The notes under the pieces: generated by a model | What the model saw: only the letters and a program-made list of their open reading frames with translations | Told to the model about the DNA's origin: nothing | Database searches by the model: none | From: JACQSU01 sp964359785 | GTDB taxonomy: Archaea; Nanobdellota; Nanobdellia; Woesearchaeales; JAGWAF01 | Direction: 5' to 3' | Assembly: GCA_964359785.1 (NCBI GenBank) | Contig: CAYHWL010000037.1 | Location: 1-13,214 of the forward strand | Length of the DNA stretch: 13,214 nucleotides | Translations under genes and position numbers: made by a program | Shown here: piece by piece, positions 12,247 to 13,214 of the stretch | Layout: each line of letters begins with the position of its first letter | Position numbering within the stretch: position 1 is the first letter of the stretch

Positions 12247-13122
12247 CTAGACAGTTCCTTCGACCTCTTTGAGCATTTTGAGGTCGGCTAACCGTGGTTT
12301 GATGTTGCTATTTAGGTCAAAGACTCCAATCCTTTTTTTCGTGTTAGCTTGGGCTTCTTTGATAAATGAGCTCCACAGGATTTCTGTATCTATTAAGACT
12401 TTGGTCTTTTCCGCTTTTGTCTTTAGGGCATTGAATTTGAGGGTCTGTTCTTCTATAGCCTTCACAAATGGCACCACGATTGAGGATGGGACTCCCTTTT
12501 TCTGGTGGAATTCTATCCCTCGGAGTTCGAGCATATAGATTGTCTGGGTTATGAACTGGTTGAATCGCGCGTTTAGCACTTGCTGGCAACTGCTGCGGTT
12601 TCCTTTCTCGTTGTCACAGCTGATCTGTTCTGCTTTCACTGATTGCAGTTTCGCCATTTTCTGCATGCAGACGGATCGTCTGGCCGCGTCTGTGAGTGCG
12701 AGGCATCGGTGGGTGTGCGCGAATGTCTCAAGGCAGGCGGTCTGGAATCTTGAGGGTTTGCTCCTGCATATCTCTGGCCTGTATGATAGTAGGCTGATGT
12801 TTAGTTCGAGTCTGCATCCGACTCTTTCTTCTAGGGTTTGTAGTTCGCAGGTGTCATTTCGCAAGGGGGCTGGTTTTGGTTTTCGCAGTTCACCATGGAT
12901 CGGGGGGCCTTCTTTTACGGTATAGTTGAGCGCATTATATAGTATGAACGGTTGTCTGCCTGCTTTGGTGTTCACCATGCTCTGATCTGCGATTTTCCCG
13001 TTGTTTGTGATGACCATGCTTGTGGCGTATCCTGTGATTCCAGAAGAGTGGGTGCCATCTGTGATTATTCCTAGGCCAAAGACAGCCACGACAGCTATCA
13101 TCATCACTATCCCTTTTTCCAT
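12247..13122 (-). CDS. Secreted or membrane-anchored cysteine-repeat protein, unknown function
   Basis: Protein of 291 aa with an N-terminal hydrophobic segment (about 4-20) that acts as a signal or anchor, followed by SSGITGYAT, a segment I recall near the N-terminus of many DPANN exported proteins. Eight Cys, at 92, 103, 119, 130, 140, 152, 169 and 179, all lie in one 88-residue helical region. Spacing alternates about 10 and 15 residues, and the Cys 92-130 and 140-179 blocks resemble each other, suggesting a duplicated disulfide-bonded helical unit. The remaining C-terminus (about 185-291) is helical, rich in Lys and Glu, and Cys-free. The ATG at 13122 has GAGGGG about 8 nt upstream. No family name can be given; extracytoplasmic location is inferred from the anchor and even Cys count. 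Confidence 0.8.
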   Translation of the reverse strand: MEKGIVMMIAVVAVFGLGIITDGTHSSGITGYATSMVITNNGKIADQSMVNTKAGRQPFILYNALNYTVKEGPPIHGELRKPKPAPLRNDTCELQTLEERVGCRLELNISLLSYRPEICRSKPSRFQTACLETFAHTHRCLALTDAARRSVCMQKMAKLQSVKAEQISCDNEKGNRSSCQQVLNARFNQFITQTIYMLELRGIEFHQKKGVPSSIVVPFVKAIEEQTLKFNALKTKAEKTKVLIDTEILWSSFIKEAQANTKKRIGVFDLNSNIKPRLADLKMLKEVEGTV

Positions 13123-13165
13123 GACAAATCCCCTCTTTTTTTGATTTATCAGTCTTGCGGTGCAT

Positions 13166-13175
13166 CCTTTTATGC
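13166..13175 (-). promoter_or_regulatory. TATA-like box for the secreted cysteine-repeat protein
   Basis: The minus strand reads GCATAAAAGG. The predicted transcript start near 13145 gives a leader of about 22 nt containing the GAGGGG ribosome binding site. The remaining bases to the window edge show no feature. Confidence 0.45.
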
Positions 13176-13214
13176 TTCGTGCGATTCCTCCGTCGGTATG
13201 GGGAAAGCGCTCGT

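Noticed and set aside
1..13214. CRISPR array, prophage, insertion sequence, or complete defence island.
   Set aside because: No regularly spaced direct repeats, transposase, integrase, capsid or cas genes are visible; NurA, DHH and the helicase stub are in separate housekeeping contexts.

Overview
The window looks archaeal. It encodes RNA polymerase subunit E' (Rpb7 type), Spt4, ribosomal proteins S24e and S27ae, an Fcf1-like PIN nuclease, an archaeal-type CCA-adding enzyme, prefoldin alpha, archaeal FtsY, NurA and the start of a Hel308-type helicase. Start signals are also archaeal: several first genes have a TATA-like box 25-28 nt upstream of the start codon (leaderless), while internal operon genes carry GGTGA or GGAGG ribosome binding sites. 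Compact spacing, a missing helicase half, a short FtsY-prefoldin cluster and a secreted protein with an 'ITGYA' segment suggest a DPANN-type archaeon. That placement is inference. A run of 10 Ns at 4706-4715 marks a scaffold gap, so this is probably a draft or metagenome assembly.

Layout: (1) 139-528 (+), an acidic/coiled-coil small protein. (2) 598-6639, one long minus-strand block. Read in its own direction it runs CCA-adding enzyme, NurA (broken by the N gap), a small multi-pass membrane protein with strong expression signals, a VapB/DUF217-type antitoxin interrupted by an in-frame TGA, an unrecognised 246-aa protein, a PfkB sugar/nucleoside kinase, two candidate micro-ORFs, and a DHH phosphoesterase. 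(3) 6727-9337 (+), the transcription/translation cluster: fcf1-like PIN, a GC-rich structured palindromic element, rpoE1, spt4, rps24e, rps27ae, and a helicase that stops after its first RecA domain. (4) 9410-13122 (-), a secreted cysteine-repeat protein, scpA, prefoldin alpha and ftsY.

How the genes fit together: region 3 is the archaeal informational neighbourhood (RNA polymerase stalk, elongation factor, 30S proteins, rRNA-processing PIN nuclease). Region 4 couples protein folding and targeting (prefoldin, SRP receptor) with chromosome organisation (ScpA kleisin). Region 2 mixes tRNA maturation (CCA) with nucleic-acid processing (NurA, DHH). No complete CRISPR, toxin-antitoxin, phage or transposon system is visible.

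Most interesting items: the branched palindromic element at 7112-7230; the antitoxin whose expected glycine codon is TGA; the helicase stub; an Spt4 lacking one zinc cysteine; a secreted protein with regularly spaced cysteines; and an FtsY with an extra amphipathic-looking segment in a very long charged N-terminus. I do not see a clear new multi-gene system.
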